Assembly: GCA_905214735.1 (NCBI GenBank)
Contig: CAJMNI010000002.1
Coordinates: 54,978-118,977 of the forward strand
Direction of reading: 5' to 3'
Source of the DNA: an uncultured bacterium
GTDB lineage: Bacteria > Bacteroidota > Bacteroidia > Bacteroidales > Muribaculaceae
DNA length: 64,000 nucleotides
Shown here: one piece after another, positions 16,492 to 25,019 of the stretch
Position numbering within the stretch: the stretch's first letter is position 1
How the letters are laid out: each line of letters starts with the position of its first letter
Notes under the pieces: generated by a model
Told to the model about the DNA's origin: nothing
Seen by the model: only the letters and a program-made list of their open reading frames with translations
The model's database searches: none
Program-made: the position numbers and the translations under genes

Positions 16492-17497
16492 AGGGATAAT
16501 TCTTCTCTTCGCGCGAGATTACGGAGAGTGTGTCGAAAAATTCTACGCCTGTGGCCTCTTTCACTTTGGAGTTGTCGAGCGTGAGGGTGCGCGACATCGG
16601 TTCGAGGGCTTCGGGCGAGAGGGATTCCTTCACTATGGGAAGGAAACGGAAGAAACGGTAGATAGTGGCCGCCCACTTGGCGGGAAGGTGCACGAGGCGT
16701 TTTCTGACTCCGGTGTTTGCTCCCATGGCTTCGGCGAGGGCCTCCCATGTGCAGGGGCGTCCGTCGGAGATGTTGAAGATGCCGGGCTTCCCGGGAAGGA
16801 GGGAGAGGCAGCGGGCGCAGTCGAGGGCAGTCACCACCGATGTGCGGGCGGCGTTGTCGCGGATCTGCACGTAGCGGCCGTTCAATATTCGGTTGAAGAG
16901 GAGGAGGGTATCGCCGTGTACGCCGGTGCCGAACATTCGCGCCGGCCTTGCGATCGTGAGACATGCGCCGGTCCGCGCCGCCCATTTCTCGGCCTCCATC
17001 TCGGCCCGGGCTTTGGTGCGGCCTGCCTCGGAGCTGGTCCAGGTGTTATGGGTTTCCCCGACGTTCTCGCCGGCATCGGACGGATAGACGCGCCAGCTGC
17101 TGACCATCACGAGGTTGCGCGGCGGGTGCTTCTCCAGCTCCGCGAGCAGACGCTGCGTCAGCCCGAGGTTGACCGCTTCGGCGTCGGCCTCTTCCTCGGT
17201 CCCGGCGAGATGATAGAAGGTATCGATATCCTCCGGCAGCTCGATCTTGTCGCGAATGCTAACCCCCTCCTTGTCGCGAAAGCTAACGGCCACGACCTCG
17301 ACGCCGGGATCATTGCGGAGGATTTCCATCAGGTAACGCCCGAGCATTCCCCCGGCCCCCGTCACGGCAATCCGTTTCCGCTTTTCCCCTTGCCGACAGA
17401 CTTCCCCTTGCCGGCCGTTTTCCTTTCGCCGACCGACTTCCTCTTGCCGACAGTTTTCCATCTCTTGTAGCTTGCTATCTTGATGACTGATGCTCAT
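16478..17497 (-). CDS. NAD-dependent epimerase/dehydratase-like protein with altered catalytic Tyr
   Basis: An extended short-chain dehydrogenase fold of 339 residues. The nucleotide-binding motif GAGGMLG is at 47-53, the VSSWRVYPSD segment gives the catalytic Ser at about 133/134, and FNISDGRPCTW is at about 228-238. At the YxxxK position the sequence is EAGRTK: Lys162 is kept but Tyr is replaced by Ala158, so normal redox catalysis is doubtful. The first 42 residues are a repetitive Arg/Glu/Gly-rich stretch (CRQEEVGRRKE, GRQGEVCRQGE) ahead of the fold. The ATG at 17497 is chosen; a GTG at 17518 is also in frame. It heads an operon with the MptE-like gene. Confidence 0.82.
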   Translation of the reverse strand: MSISHQDSKLQEMENCRQEEVGRRKENGRQGEVCRQGEKRKRIAVTGAGGMLGRYLMEILRNDPGVEVVAVSFRDKEGVSIRDKIELPEDIDTFYHLAGTEEEADAEAVNLGLTQRLLAELEKHPPRNLVMVSSWRVYPSDAGENVGETHNTWTSSEAGRTKARAEMEAEKWAARTGACLTIARPARMFGTGVHGDTLLLFNRILNGRYVQIRDNAARTSVVTALDCARCLSLLPGKPGIFNISDGRPCTWEALAEAMGANTGVRKRLVHLPAKWAATIYRFFRFLPIVKESLSPEALEPMSRTLTLDNSKVKEATGVEFFDTLSVISREEKNYPYDIK

Positions 17498-17549
17498 AAT
17501 AAATGACGGCAAATGCACATAGTAAATGACAACAAATGCCCATAAACTG

Positions 17550-17557
17550 CAAAATTA
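17550..17557 (-). promoter_or_regulatory. -7 element of the epimerase operon promoter
   Basis: On the minus strand TAATTTTG then CAG forms a perfect -7 box, 52 bases before the chosen ATG. The -33 position is CTTT, a weak match. Confidence 0.5.
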
Positions 17558-17623
17558 TCAAATCTCCGTCAAAAAGAAAAGAATTACCCCCAAAACTAAC
17601 AAAACTATCGAGTGTAGTGTCAA

Positions 17624-17673
17624 ATTCACTAATCACCATTCACTAATCACTAACCACAAATCACCATTCACTA
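17624..17673. repeat. Simple repeat of the GTGATTAGTGA family
   Basis: Read on the plus strand, CACTAATCACCATTCACTAA-type units repeat four to five times. It is the reverse complement of the repeats at 7616-7708. This and the next 80 bases, which include a short degenerate GC-rich palindrome (CCCCAAGGGG at about 17685), form the gene-free stretch before the secreted-protein genes. Confidence 0.7.
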
Positions 17674-17755
17674 CCTCAGAGCCCCAAGGGGGTTGCACAC
17701 AGTCCCCCACCCGCGCGACACCATTCTCACGACACCACTACGCACCGCACACATT

Positions 17756-18264
17756 GCCACCAATCGATATATACGCCAAGAATATTTCCATCCTCGCCGT
17801 AGATTTTTAAGCATCAGATCACCATCCGCGAGATTTTCGAAAAATATTTTCCAAAATTATTGCTTTTTAAAATTATTTATCATACTTTTGTGAAAAGAAT
17901 AAAAAATCAACAAAAAGCAGGAGAAACCGGCCATAGCTTTACTCAAGCCTAAGACCCGGAAACCAAAATCCCCGCCAAAACCAACGCTGACTTTCCACTG
18001 CTTGCAACAACAATAATATTAACCACAAAAACCATCGGCTCATGAAAAAATTGATATTCATAGCAGCAACGATCTTCCTTCTTCCGTTCATCGGAATAAA
18101 AGGAACTCCGGCAGGGAATCCGGTAACCTCTCACTCTCAGTCATCGTCAAGCGCCGGCAACGCGCCGGCCAAATCTTCCGGCCAGTCCGGTTACATCTCT
18201 CCGACTCCGGGACACTTCCCGATCATCGCCTGTTCTCCAATTTCCGATAATCGGATTCCCACGA
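17756..18264 (+). repeat. Duplicated promoter-leader-signal peptide cassette, copy 1
   Basis: This stretch is closely similar to 27002-27509. The shared part covers an AT-rich upstream region, the promoter, a roughly 145-base untranslated leader and codons 1-74 of the downstream gene, ending at the coding motif SDNRIPT. The central part is nearly identical, with small indels in the leader. Beyond it the two loci encode unrelated proteins. Confidence 0.85.
17860..17890 (+). promoter_or_regulatory. Promoter of the secreted TIM-barrel gene
   Basis: TTG (17860-17862), 20 bases, then TACTTTTG (17883-17890). The predicted transcript begins near 17897, leaving a leader of about 145 bases. An identical arrangement occurs at 27109-27139. 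Confidence 0.72.
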
Positions 18265-19724
18265 AAGATGACATTAATCTTCTTATAGATTGCAGGTTCA
18301 ATGCCGCCATGACTGTTTTCCATACCTCTAAGTTCCTTCCTTTGATGAAGGAAATCGATAATACCGGTTTGACATTGTTGCCTATAATGGACAATTATAC
18401 TGTCCAGCAAATCAAAGATACCATAAGGTATATACGACGGTATATGAACGATAATGGTATACCATATTCCATGATTGGTGGTTATCGTGTGAAAGACGAG
18501 CCAATATATGATAATATGAAAATCATCGGTGAACGTCATGCTGCAATAAAGAGTACCGATCCATATGTGATGCCATTTGTTAATCTAGCCGCTCAGCCAA
18601 TAGGCGACTTTAGGCCAAGCGCTCCCCAGAAAGCATACTCATCTGATCCGTTTAAACGCGATACGATGTCGATGTATTTCGATCACTTTTATGATATGGT
18701 TCATCCTGACGTATGGTCTTATGACTTCTATCCATTTTTATATAAGTCAGAGGATCACAAGTTGCATGTAAACTACCAAGATTTTTATTATAATCTGCAG
18801 CTTTTCGCAAGGATGTCAAAGGAGAATGCAATCCCTTTCTGGGCCTATTGTCAATCCACCAACATCCGATTTATTACGATTGCAGACTCTATGGGTCATT
18901 ACACCTATACAGAACATCCAGAGGCGAAGAAGGAGTATTTGCGGTATGAAGCTTTCAATGCCCTTGCACTTGGTGCTAAAGCGATTACATATTGGAGATA
19001 TTCCTATCGAGAAGATGGAAATCATCCCGACACAGTAGGAACAACATACGAACACTATATTTCATCACTTACTGATAAGAACGGTAAACCAACCCGAGCT
19101 TGGAATGAGGTGAGAAAAGTAAATCAAGAAATTCTTGCGCATGAAGATTTGTTTATGAACACAGAACTGCAGTCATACAGCCTCTTGGGAGATACCGCGT
19201 CGCTCCTCGGAAATGAGCACTATGTCAGGCCGACATACGGAGCCGATATTCCGGAATATGATGGACCTCTTAGGGTGGAAGTCGATTCCGGCCCTGGTGT
19301 GCTTGTATCAAGTCTTAAACACGGTAATCACCTTGTTACCTTTATTGTTAACCAATCGCCATTTGCCGCTACAAAAGTCCGCGTCGCCCCGTGGGGAAAA
19401 GAACTTCATAGAGTAATGGTTGAATCAGAGCATGCGGATTCGTTGGGTAACCCGCTTTTCTACCATGATTTCTTAACAACAGATGGTGAGGACCCACAGG
19501 TAATAAGCATAGATAGACCGGTGCTTCCAGACACTCTACATCCTATAAATCGCCTTTGGGGCATAAGTTACAGACTTAAACCAGCGGGATATATGATTTT
19601 GGAATATGATTATACGCCTATTGAAACGGCAAGCGGAAGAAGGGATGGCAAAGAAATGATGATTCGACAAAACATCACTGCTATACGAGTCAGAGAATTC
19701 ATGAATCAGATGAGCAAAGGATAA
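18042..19724 (+). CDS. Secreted TIM-barrel glycosidase-like protein
   Basis: A 560-residue exported protein with a type I signal peptide (about 1-25) and a Ser-rich linker to residue 50. The body starts YISPTPGHFPIIACSPISD and runs as a beta/alpha barrel: LLIDCRFNAAMTVF, then GGYRVKDEP with Asp152-Glu153, VNLAAQPIGDF, HPDVWSYDFYPF, FWAYCQST and ALGAKAITYWRYSY. The layout recalls clan A glycoside hydrolases such as family 42, with Glu153 a possible acid/base; the family is not certain. A beta-sandwich-like C-terminal domain follows from about 400. It lacks a sorting domain. It is AT-richer than its neighbours and is followed after 25 bases by a leucine-rich-repeat gene. Confidence 0.72.
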   Translation: MKKLIFIAATIFLLPFIGIKGTPAGNPVTSHSQSSSSAGNAPAKSSGQSGYISPTPGHFPIIACSPISDNRIPTKDDINLLIDCRFNAAMTVFHTSKFLPLMKEIDNTGLTLLPIMDNYTVQQIKDTIRYIRRYMNDNGIPYSMIGGYRVKDEPIYDNMKIIGERHAAIKSTDPYVMPFVNLAAQPIGDFRPSAPQKAYSSDPFKRDTMSMYFDHFYDMVHPDVWSYDFYPFLYKSEDHKLHVNYQDFYYNLQLFARMSKENAIPFWAYCQSTNIRFITIADSMGHYTYTEHPEAKKEYLRYEAFNALALGAKAITYWRYSYREDGNHPDTVGTTYEHYISSLTDKNGKPTRAWNEVRKVNQEILAHEDLFMNTELQSYSLLGDTASLLGNEHYVRPTYGADIPEYDGPLRVEVDSGPGVLVSSLKHGNHLVTFIVNQSPFAATKVRVAPWGKELHRVMVESEHADSLGNPLFYHDFLTTDGEDPQVISIDRPVLPDTLHPINRLWGISYRLKPAGYMILEYDYTPIETASGRRDGKEMMIRQNITAIRVREFMNQMSKG

Positions 19725-19749
19725 AAAATATTATTAAAAATAAGAAATT

Positions 19750-20982
19750 ATGAGAAAACAAATATTTTCTTTAGCATTTACAGCTCTATGCTGTGGGATT
19801 CTTCCGGCAATCGCCAAAGATTTTACGTATGATTATACTGACGGAATTATATATTACTCTATAATCAAGGGTGCCGAAAACAGTGTCGAAGTGACAAAGT
19901 GCATGTACCCGCCTGCCCATCTGGTTATCCCACCGACTATTAATATCGAGGGGACGGATTATCAGGTTGTTAAACTTGCAGATGATGCAATTTACGCTCG
20001 GGATGAAACATTTGAATCGATGGAACTTCCATACACGATGAAGAATATAGGAGCAATGGTAGTTAACTATTCTTCATTTAAACATATCAGATTTCCTGAT
20101 AATTTGGAGTATATCGGAGATCGCGCTTTTGCCGGGTGTGGATTAAAAAGCATCATAATTCCCGACAAAGTAAAAGGTCTGGTCTATGGGTCTTTTCATG
20201 GATGCTCTCAGGCACATACCGTTGTGTTGGGAAGGGGAATTACAAAAATGGCGCATAATGCATTTGGGGGACAGGCATTAGACTTTAAAGAAAGCATTTA
20301 TGACTTGTCAGTGTTGAGGGAGGTGTATTCGCTTAATCCGGTGCCACCCGAATTCAATGAACATGCCAGGCCTTTCAATTATATAGGTGATCCAAATGGA
20401 TTAATCCTCTATGTTCCTGAGGAGAGTATAGAAAAATATAAGGAATACAGGGAGCCTGTCCCTTACTATCCCGAGTATCCCCTATATGACGATCAAGGTT
20501 GGCAATGGTGGACGTATTTTAAAAACGTCAAACCCATCCCTGATCTATTCATAGTTAATGATGACACGGAGGTGAAATTAAAGAATGGAGAAACGACGAG
20601 ATTATATTCGACGATAATAAATTACGCTGACGTAACAATCTATAGCGACAAGTGGGAGTGTGACCCTGCAATCATCAAGATCGACGCCGACCTTATCACG
20701 GCTGTTGGCCCAGGTCAAACTGTTGCAAAGCGCATTGTTGAGACCAGCACCGGAACCTACGAATCCAAACCGATGACCGTTAAAGTGTTGCGTACCTCAG
20801 GTGTGGAGATTCCCGTCATAGAAACTGAATCTGTAGCGCCAAAAGAGACTGAAGCCTCAGCCGCCGACCACTGCTTCTTCACCATCGACGGAATGGCGGC
20901 AGGCAGCGATGCCGACCGGCTCGCGCCAGGCATCTACATCGAGCGCGACCACGGCAAAACCCGCAAGTTCATCAAACGTTGA
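19750..20982 (+). CDS. BspA-like leucine-rich-repeat secreted protein with C-terminal sorting domain
   Basis: A 410-residue surface protein. A signal peptide ends near residue 22. Residues about 25-190 are BspA-type (LRR_5) repeats, visible as MELPYTMKNIG, IRFPDNLEYIGDRAFAGC and IIPDKVKGLVYGSFHGC. An Ig-like (BIG2-type) domain spans about 270-345 (YADVTIYSDKWECDPAIIKIDADLITAVGPGQT). The end, TIDGMAAGSDADRLAPGIYIERDHGKTRKFIKR, read in parts, resembles a type IX-like C-terminal sorting domain. The body is AT-rich while the last 150 bases are GC-rich like the host. It is probably cotranscribed with the TIM-barrel gene and shares its body with the gene at 27294. Confidence 0.82.
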   Translation: MRKQIFSLAFTALCCGILPAIAKDFTYDYTDGIIYYSIIKGAENSVEVTKCMYPPAHLVIPPTINIEGTDYQVVKLADDAIYARDETFESMELPYTMKNIGAMVVNYSSFKHIRFPDNLEYIGDRAFAGCGLKSIIIPDKVKGLVYGSFHGCSQAHTVVLGRGITKMAHNAFGGQALDFKESIYDLSVLREVYSLNPVPPEFNEHARPFNYIGDPNGLILYVPEESIEKYKEYREPVPYYPEYPLYDDQGWQWWTYFKNVKPIPDLFIVNDDTEVKLKNGETTRLYSTIINYADVTIYSDKWECDPAIIKIDADLITAVGPGQTVAKRIVETSTGTYESKPMTVKVLRTSGVEIPVIETESVAPKETEASAADHCFFTIDGMAAGSDADRLAPGIYIERDHGKTRKFIKR

Positions 20983-21160
20983 CAACATCATCACAGCTGC
21001 GCTACATGCCAGGGAGTCCTCTGGGTCCGCTGAAACAAATTTTTTTCCGCGATTGCTCCAATATTTGTCCGTTTGAGCGTTATTAAAAAGGAATCGGACG
21101 CCTTTACAGCACCCGATAAACTGCGAAACTGAACAAACTTCAAACCCAAAATAAAGAATC

Positions 21161-21679
21161 ATGAATATTCAGAAACGTATTGCTGACGCAATCAACGAAC
21201 AGATCAACGCCGAACTCTGGTCATCATATTTCTACCTCTCCATGGCCATCTATTGGCGCGAGCAGGGTCGTCAGGGCATTGCCAACTGGTTTGAAATCCA
21301 GGCTAAGGAAGAAGTGGCTCACGCCCAGATCTTCATCAAATACGTTCACGACCGCAACGGCATCGTCCGCCTGCAGCCCATCACCGACGTGAAGCAGGAA
21401 TGGTCGACTGTGCTCGAAAGCTTCGCCGACACTCTCGTGCATGAGCAGAAAGTCACAAGCCTGATCCACAACCTCTACGCCCTCGCCGAAGAGGAGAAGG
21501 ATTACGCCACCCGCCAGATGCTTGGCTGGTATATCGCCGAGCAGGTGGAGGAAGAGGCCAACGTTCAGGAAATCATCGACAATCTCAACCTCATCGGCGA
21601 TTCCGGCGTAGGTCTGCTCCAGATCGACCGCGAACTCGCCGCCCGCACATTTACCGCTCCCAGCGTAAGCAACAACTGA
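21161..21679 (+). CDS. ftnA: Non-haem ferritin
   Basis: Iron-storage protein that forms a 24-subunit shell and oxidises Fe(II) at an internal ferroxidase centre. The 172 residues form a four-helix bundle. Visible ligands are Glu18 (INAELWSSYFYLSMA) and Glu51-x-x-His54 (KEEVAHA), with later Glu/Gln residues in EQVEEEANVQEIID. The gene is monocistronic and ends in a strong terminator. The 178 bases upstream contain only a 7/8 match to a -7 box (AATATTTG, 21060-21067). Confidence 0.96.
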   Translation: MNIQKRIADAINEQINAELWSSYFYLSMAIYWREQGRQGIANWFEIQAKEEVAHAQIFIKYVHDRNGIVRLQPITDVKQEWSTVLESFADTLVHEQKVTSLIHNLYALAEEEKDYATRQMLGWYIAEQVEEEANVQEIIDNLNLIGDSGVGLLQIDRELAARTFTAPSVSNN

Positions 21680-21697
21680 TAAAGCGATAAAGAAATT

Positions 21698-21741
21698 GCC
21701 GCGCAACCGACAGATGAGATCATCGGTGGCGCGGCTTTTTT
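21698..21741 (+). terminator. Rho-independent terminator of the ferritin gene
   Basis: GCCGCGC pairs with GCGCGGC, with an inner CCGA/TCGG helix, followed by a run of seven T. It lies in a convergent gap. Confidence 0.9.
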
Positions 21742-21753
21742 ATGATTCAGAGG

Positions 21754-23055
21754 CTATTTCAGCGCCACGTCGAATGTCAGGGCGTCAAGGCGATCACCGG
21801 AGCGGATGTCGGTGTCGACCTCAACCTGCAGCCAGCGATAGCGCACTCCCCTCAGCCGGCGGAGCATTCCGCCCCGGGCCGAGGCGAGCTTCCGCCAATG
21901 CTCGCGATGGTGAGAGCCGTAAAGCGTCACCTTGGCAGAGTCGCGCGGATAGATGCCGCGCAAGATCACGCCCCTCACCCACTTCTCCCTCTCCGGCCGA
22001 CCCAAGTCGAGCGGCTCGGTCATGAAATGCCGGTGGGTCTCTACAATCACCGGTTCATCGCCTCCGCCGCCCGAATCGCCGCCCGAGCCGCCCCCCGCCT
22101 TGTCGGTTAGCTTCGGCAGCGAGGAGAATGTTGACAGACTTCCCCGAGCGATGGCAAGCTCGCCATCTATGCCGGCCTCAAGTTCCTCAACCGTATAAGA
22201 GGCTACCACCCGCAGATCGTTGTCGGCGGCGAGGGTGGCCTCGACCGTGGTTGCGGGGTAACTTTCATAGGAAATCACGGTAACGCTTTCACCGTCGACA
22301 CTCTGCGTCGCGATCCGGTCGACGCCATGGCTCTTGGAATAGAGAGGTGTGCCGGCGGAGATGCATACGTCGACATGTGTCACCCGGCTTCTGACCTCGT
22401 CGGGGAGTTTGGCCGCCGCAGCATTGACTGTCAGACGGCAGGGATTGCTCCTGATTTCCACCTGCATGGCGAGCGACGTCTCGCGCAGCAACCGGTTGCG
22501 AACTATCAGCCGCGGCGCCACGGCATCGGGGTAAAACAGCTGCGGATCGCCGACCGCCACCCGGCGTCCGTCGGTGAGCCGCCATGCCACCACCACCTTC
22601 AGCGGTCGCCCCACCAATGTCTCGGCCGCCAACTCGGCATAATAGGCGTCGAGCATCTCGTGGACCCCTTTCTTCATGTTGGAATCGAGTGTGTCGCTCT
22701 TTCCTGTCGTCACGTTCGAGAAATCCCCCGAAAACCAGGCCGACACTCTCTCATAATCGCTTTTAGGAAAGATGAACTCCAGATCAGCCACCGGATAATC
22801 AAAACGGGTCGAAGCGTAGGCGGCAAGATATACACCGCTCCCGTCGGGCATCGTCTCGCCCGCCTTCACCGCCACCGGCGTGACCCTAAGCCCCGTTTCC
22901 GGAAGCCCGCTCCCGCCGCTTTCGCTGCCACTGCCGCTGCCGCCTTCATTGCCGCTTCCGGAGCCTCCTTCTGTGATTTCCGGATCTTCAGCATAGCTTC
23001 CGTCGGGATTCAGCTTGCGAGTGGCCACATCCTCCAATTCAATTCTGATGATCAT
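21754..23055 (-). CDS. Orphan protein with Gly/Ser-rich linkers, phage-structural-like C-terminus
   Basis: A 433-residue protein with no signal peptide or membrane helix. After a short N-terminal segment (MIIRIELEDVATRKL) comes a Gly/Ser/Glu linker at about 30-48, a central region of about 270 residues, a second Gly/Ser/Asp linker near 325-340 and a C-terminal domain containing LYGSHHREHWRKLAS and RLRGVRYRWLQVEV. That C-terminal pattern (a GS followed by a W, then RGxxYRW/F) reminds me of proteins found with Bacteroidetes prophage structural genes; this is from memory and weak. No phage gene is nearby. It has its own promoter. Function unknown. Confidence 0.6.
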   Translation of the reverse strand: MIIRIELEDVATRKLNPDGSYAEDPEITEGGSGSGNEGGSGSGSESGGSGLPETGLRVTPVAVKAGETMPDGSGVYLAAYASTRFDYPVADLEFIFPKSDYERVSAWFSGDFSNVTTGKSDTLDSNMKKGVHEMLDAYYAELAAETLVGRPLKVVVAWRLTDGRRVAVGDPQLFYPDAVAPRLIVRNRLLRETSLAMQVEIRSNPCRLTVNAAAAKLPDEVRSRVTHVDVCISAGTPLYSKSHGVDRIATQSVDGESVTVISYESYPATTVEATLAADNDLRVVASYTVEELEAGIDGELAIARGSLSTFSSLPKLTDKAGGGSGGDSGGGGDEPVIVETHRHFMTEPLDLGRPEREKWVRGVILRGIYPRDSAKVTLYGSHHREHWRKLASARGGMLRRLRGVRYRWLQVEVDTDIRSGDRLDALTFDVALK

Positions 23056-23095
23056 ACTTTTTATTTTAGACCGCCGGAGAACCCCTCCGGCCGCG

Positions 23096-23103
23096 CAAAT
23101 ATA
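23096..23103 (-). promoter_or_regulatory. -7 element of the Gly/Ser-rich orphan gene
   Basis: On the minus strand TATATTTG is a perfect -7 box 40 bases before the ATG. A GC-rich hairpin (CCGGAG / CTCCGG) lies between them in the predicted leader. No -33 match was found. Confidence 0.5.
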
Positions 23104-23256
23104 TCACCGGCCTCCCCCGGCGGCATCCTTATCCGATTACTATGTCTGATTGCTCTTGGACCGCAGAAAATCATCGCGTCTCGGCATTTTACATTTTTTA
23201 ATATCCAATTATGGAAAAATTTCTTTATAAAGGAGGTTAATTTGAAATAAAATTAG

Positions 23257-23264
23257 TAAATTTG
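23257..23264 (+). promoter_or_regulatory. -7 element of the pckA promoter
   Basis: TAAATTTG then CAGT is a perfect -7 box 126 bases before the ATG. No TTG lies at 20 bases upstream. The leader of about 120 bases contains a short GC-rich hairpin (CGCC..GGCG near 23320). The remainder of the 23056-23390 gap holds nothing else recognisable. Confidence 0.55.
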
Positions 23265-23390
23265 CAGTCTGAAATCCGGAATGGATTTGTTAAGTAGAAA
23301 GACACTAAGGTTTTCGCCTCCCGCGAGGGCGGCAGCAAGGTTAATCGGAAATATCAAATAAACATATAACACCCAAATAACAAAAGATTT

Positions 23391-24995
23391 ATGAATACAG
23401 TAGATCTTAGCCAGTATGGCATCAAGGATGTGAAGAAAATCATTCACAACCCCAGTTATGACGATCTGTATAAAGATGAGCTCAATCCTGCCCTCGAAGG
23501 GTATGAGAAAGGGTATCTCACCGACCTCGGCGCTGTAGACGTGTTCACAGGCGTTTACACCGGCCGCAGCCCCAAAGATAAATATCTCGTTAAAGACGAG
23601 GTGACAGAAAACACCGTATGGTGGACAAGCGACGGCTATAAGAACGACAACAAGCCCATCTCGACAGAGGTATGGGACAAGCTTCGCGAGAAAGCAGTCG
23701 ACGAGCTCAGCGACAAGACTCTTTACGTGGTAGACTGCTATTGCGGCGCCAACAAGAGCACCCGCATCTGCGTTCGCTTCATCATGGAAGTGGCATGGCA
23801 GGCTCACTTCGTGACCAACATGTTCATCCGACCGAGCGAAGAGGAGCTCAAGGACTTCAAGCCCGACTTCGTGGTGTTCAACGCTTCGAAGGCAAAATGC
23901 GAGAACTATAAGGAACTCGGCCTCAACAGCGAGACTGTGGTTGCCTTCAACATCAAGCAGCGCGAGCAGGTGATCATCAACACCTGGTATGGCGGCGAAA
24001 TGAAGAAGGGTATGTTCTCGATGATGAACTACTTCAACCCCCTCCGCGGCATCGCATCGATGCACTGCTCGGCCAACACCAACATGGACGAGACTTCGAC
24101 AGCAATCTTCTTCGGCCTCTCCGGCACAGGCAAGACCACTCTTTCGACCGACCCGAAGCGCAAGCTCATCGGCGATGACGAGCACGGATGGGACGACGAG
24201 GGCGTCTTCAACTATGAGGGCGGCTGCTACGCCAAGGTGATCAACCTCGACCCGAAGAGCGAGCCCGATATCTACAACGCAATCACTCGCGACGCTCTCC
24301 TCGAGAACGTTACGGTTCGCCCCGACGGCACTTGCGACTTCGCCGACAAGAGCGTCACAGAGAACACTCGCGTAAGCTATCCGATCTATCACATCAAGAA
24401 CATCGTCAAGCCCGTTTCGAAAGGTCCGGCTGCAAAGCAGGTGATCTATCTTTCGGCCGACGCATTCGGAGTGCTTCCTCCCGTGTCGATCCTCAACCAC
24501 GAGCAGGCTCAGTATTACTTCCTCTCCGGCTTCACAGCTAAGCTCGCCGGCACAGAGCGCGGCATCACAGAGCCGACTCCGACTTTCTCGGCTTGCTTCG
24601 GACAGGCTTTCCTCTCGCTCCATCCCGTGAAATATGCTGAGGAGCTCGTTAAGAAAATGAAGCTCAGCGGTGCCAACGCATATCTCGTCAACACCGGCTG
24701 GAACGGCACAGGCAAGCGTATCTCCATCCGCGACACACGCGGCATCATCGACGACATCCTCAACGGCGACATCGACAAGGCTCCGACGAAGATCATCCCC
24801 TACTTCGACTTCAAGGTGCCCACAGAGCTCCCCGGCGTTGATCCGAAGATCCTCGACCCGCGCGACACATACGCAGATCCCAAAGAGTGGGACGACAAGG
24901 CTAAAAAGCTCGCCGAGATGTTCATCAAGAACTTCAAGAAGTTCGAGAACAACGAGCATGGCAAAGAGCTCGCCAAGGCCGGCCCGCACATCTAA
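23391..24995 (+). CDS. pckA: Phosphoenolpyruvate carboxykinase (ATP)
   Basis: Cytoplasmic enzyme interconverting oxaloacetate and phosphoenolpyruvate with ATP/ADP. In gut Bacteroidetes it commonly runs in the carboxylating direction on the route to succinate. The 534 residues are full length. The kinase-1a loop GLSGTGKTT lies at 242-250, preceded by MHCSANT; the substrate-binding TGRSPKDK is at about 57-64 and the metal site around DDEHGWDDEGVFNYEGGCY. Monocistronic, with its own promoter and a strong terminator. Codon usage is host-like, unlike the accessory genes on either side. Confidence 0.98.
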   Translation: MNTVDLSQYGIKDVKKIIHNPSYDDLYKDELNPALEGYEKGYLTDLGAVDVFTGVYTGRSPKDKYLVKDEVTENTVWWTSDGYKNDNKPISTEVWDKLREKAVDELSDKTLYVVDCYCGANKSTRICVRFIMEVAWQAHFVTNMFIRPSEEELKDFKPDFVVFNASKAKCENYKELGLNSETVVAFNIKQREQVIINTWYGGEMKKGMFSMMNYFNPLRGIASMHCSANTNMDETSTAIFFGLSGTGKTTLSTDPKRKLIGDDEHGWDDEGVFNYEGGCYAKVINLDPKSEPDIYNAITRDALLENVTVRPDGTCDFADKSVTENTRVSYPIYHIKNIVKPVSKGPAAKQVIYLSADAFGVLPPVSILNHEQAQYYFLSGFTAKLAGTERGITEPTPTFSACFGQAFLSLHPVKYAEELVKKMKLSGANAYLVNTGWNGTGKRISIRDTRGIIDDILNGDIDKAPTKIIPYFDFKVPTELPGVDPKILDPRDTYADPKEWDDKAKKLAEMFIKNFKKFENNEHGKELAKAGPHI

Positions 24996-25019
24996 TTGAT
25001 GATCCTCTAACCGCGATAG

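Noticed and set aside
17526..17893. Short plus-strand frames in the gap before the TIM-barrel gene
   Set aside because: They run through simple repeats and the promoter, with no start context or homology.
23253..24989. Minus-strand frame opposite pckA
   Set aside because: Antisense to a full-length pckA with its P-loop; no independent evidence of coding.
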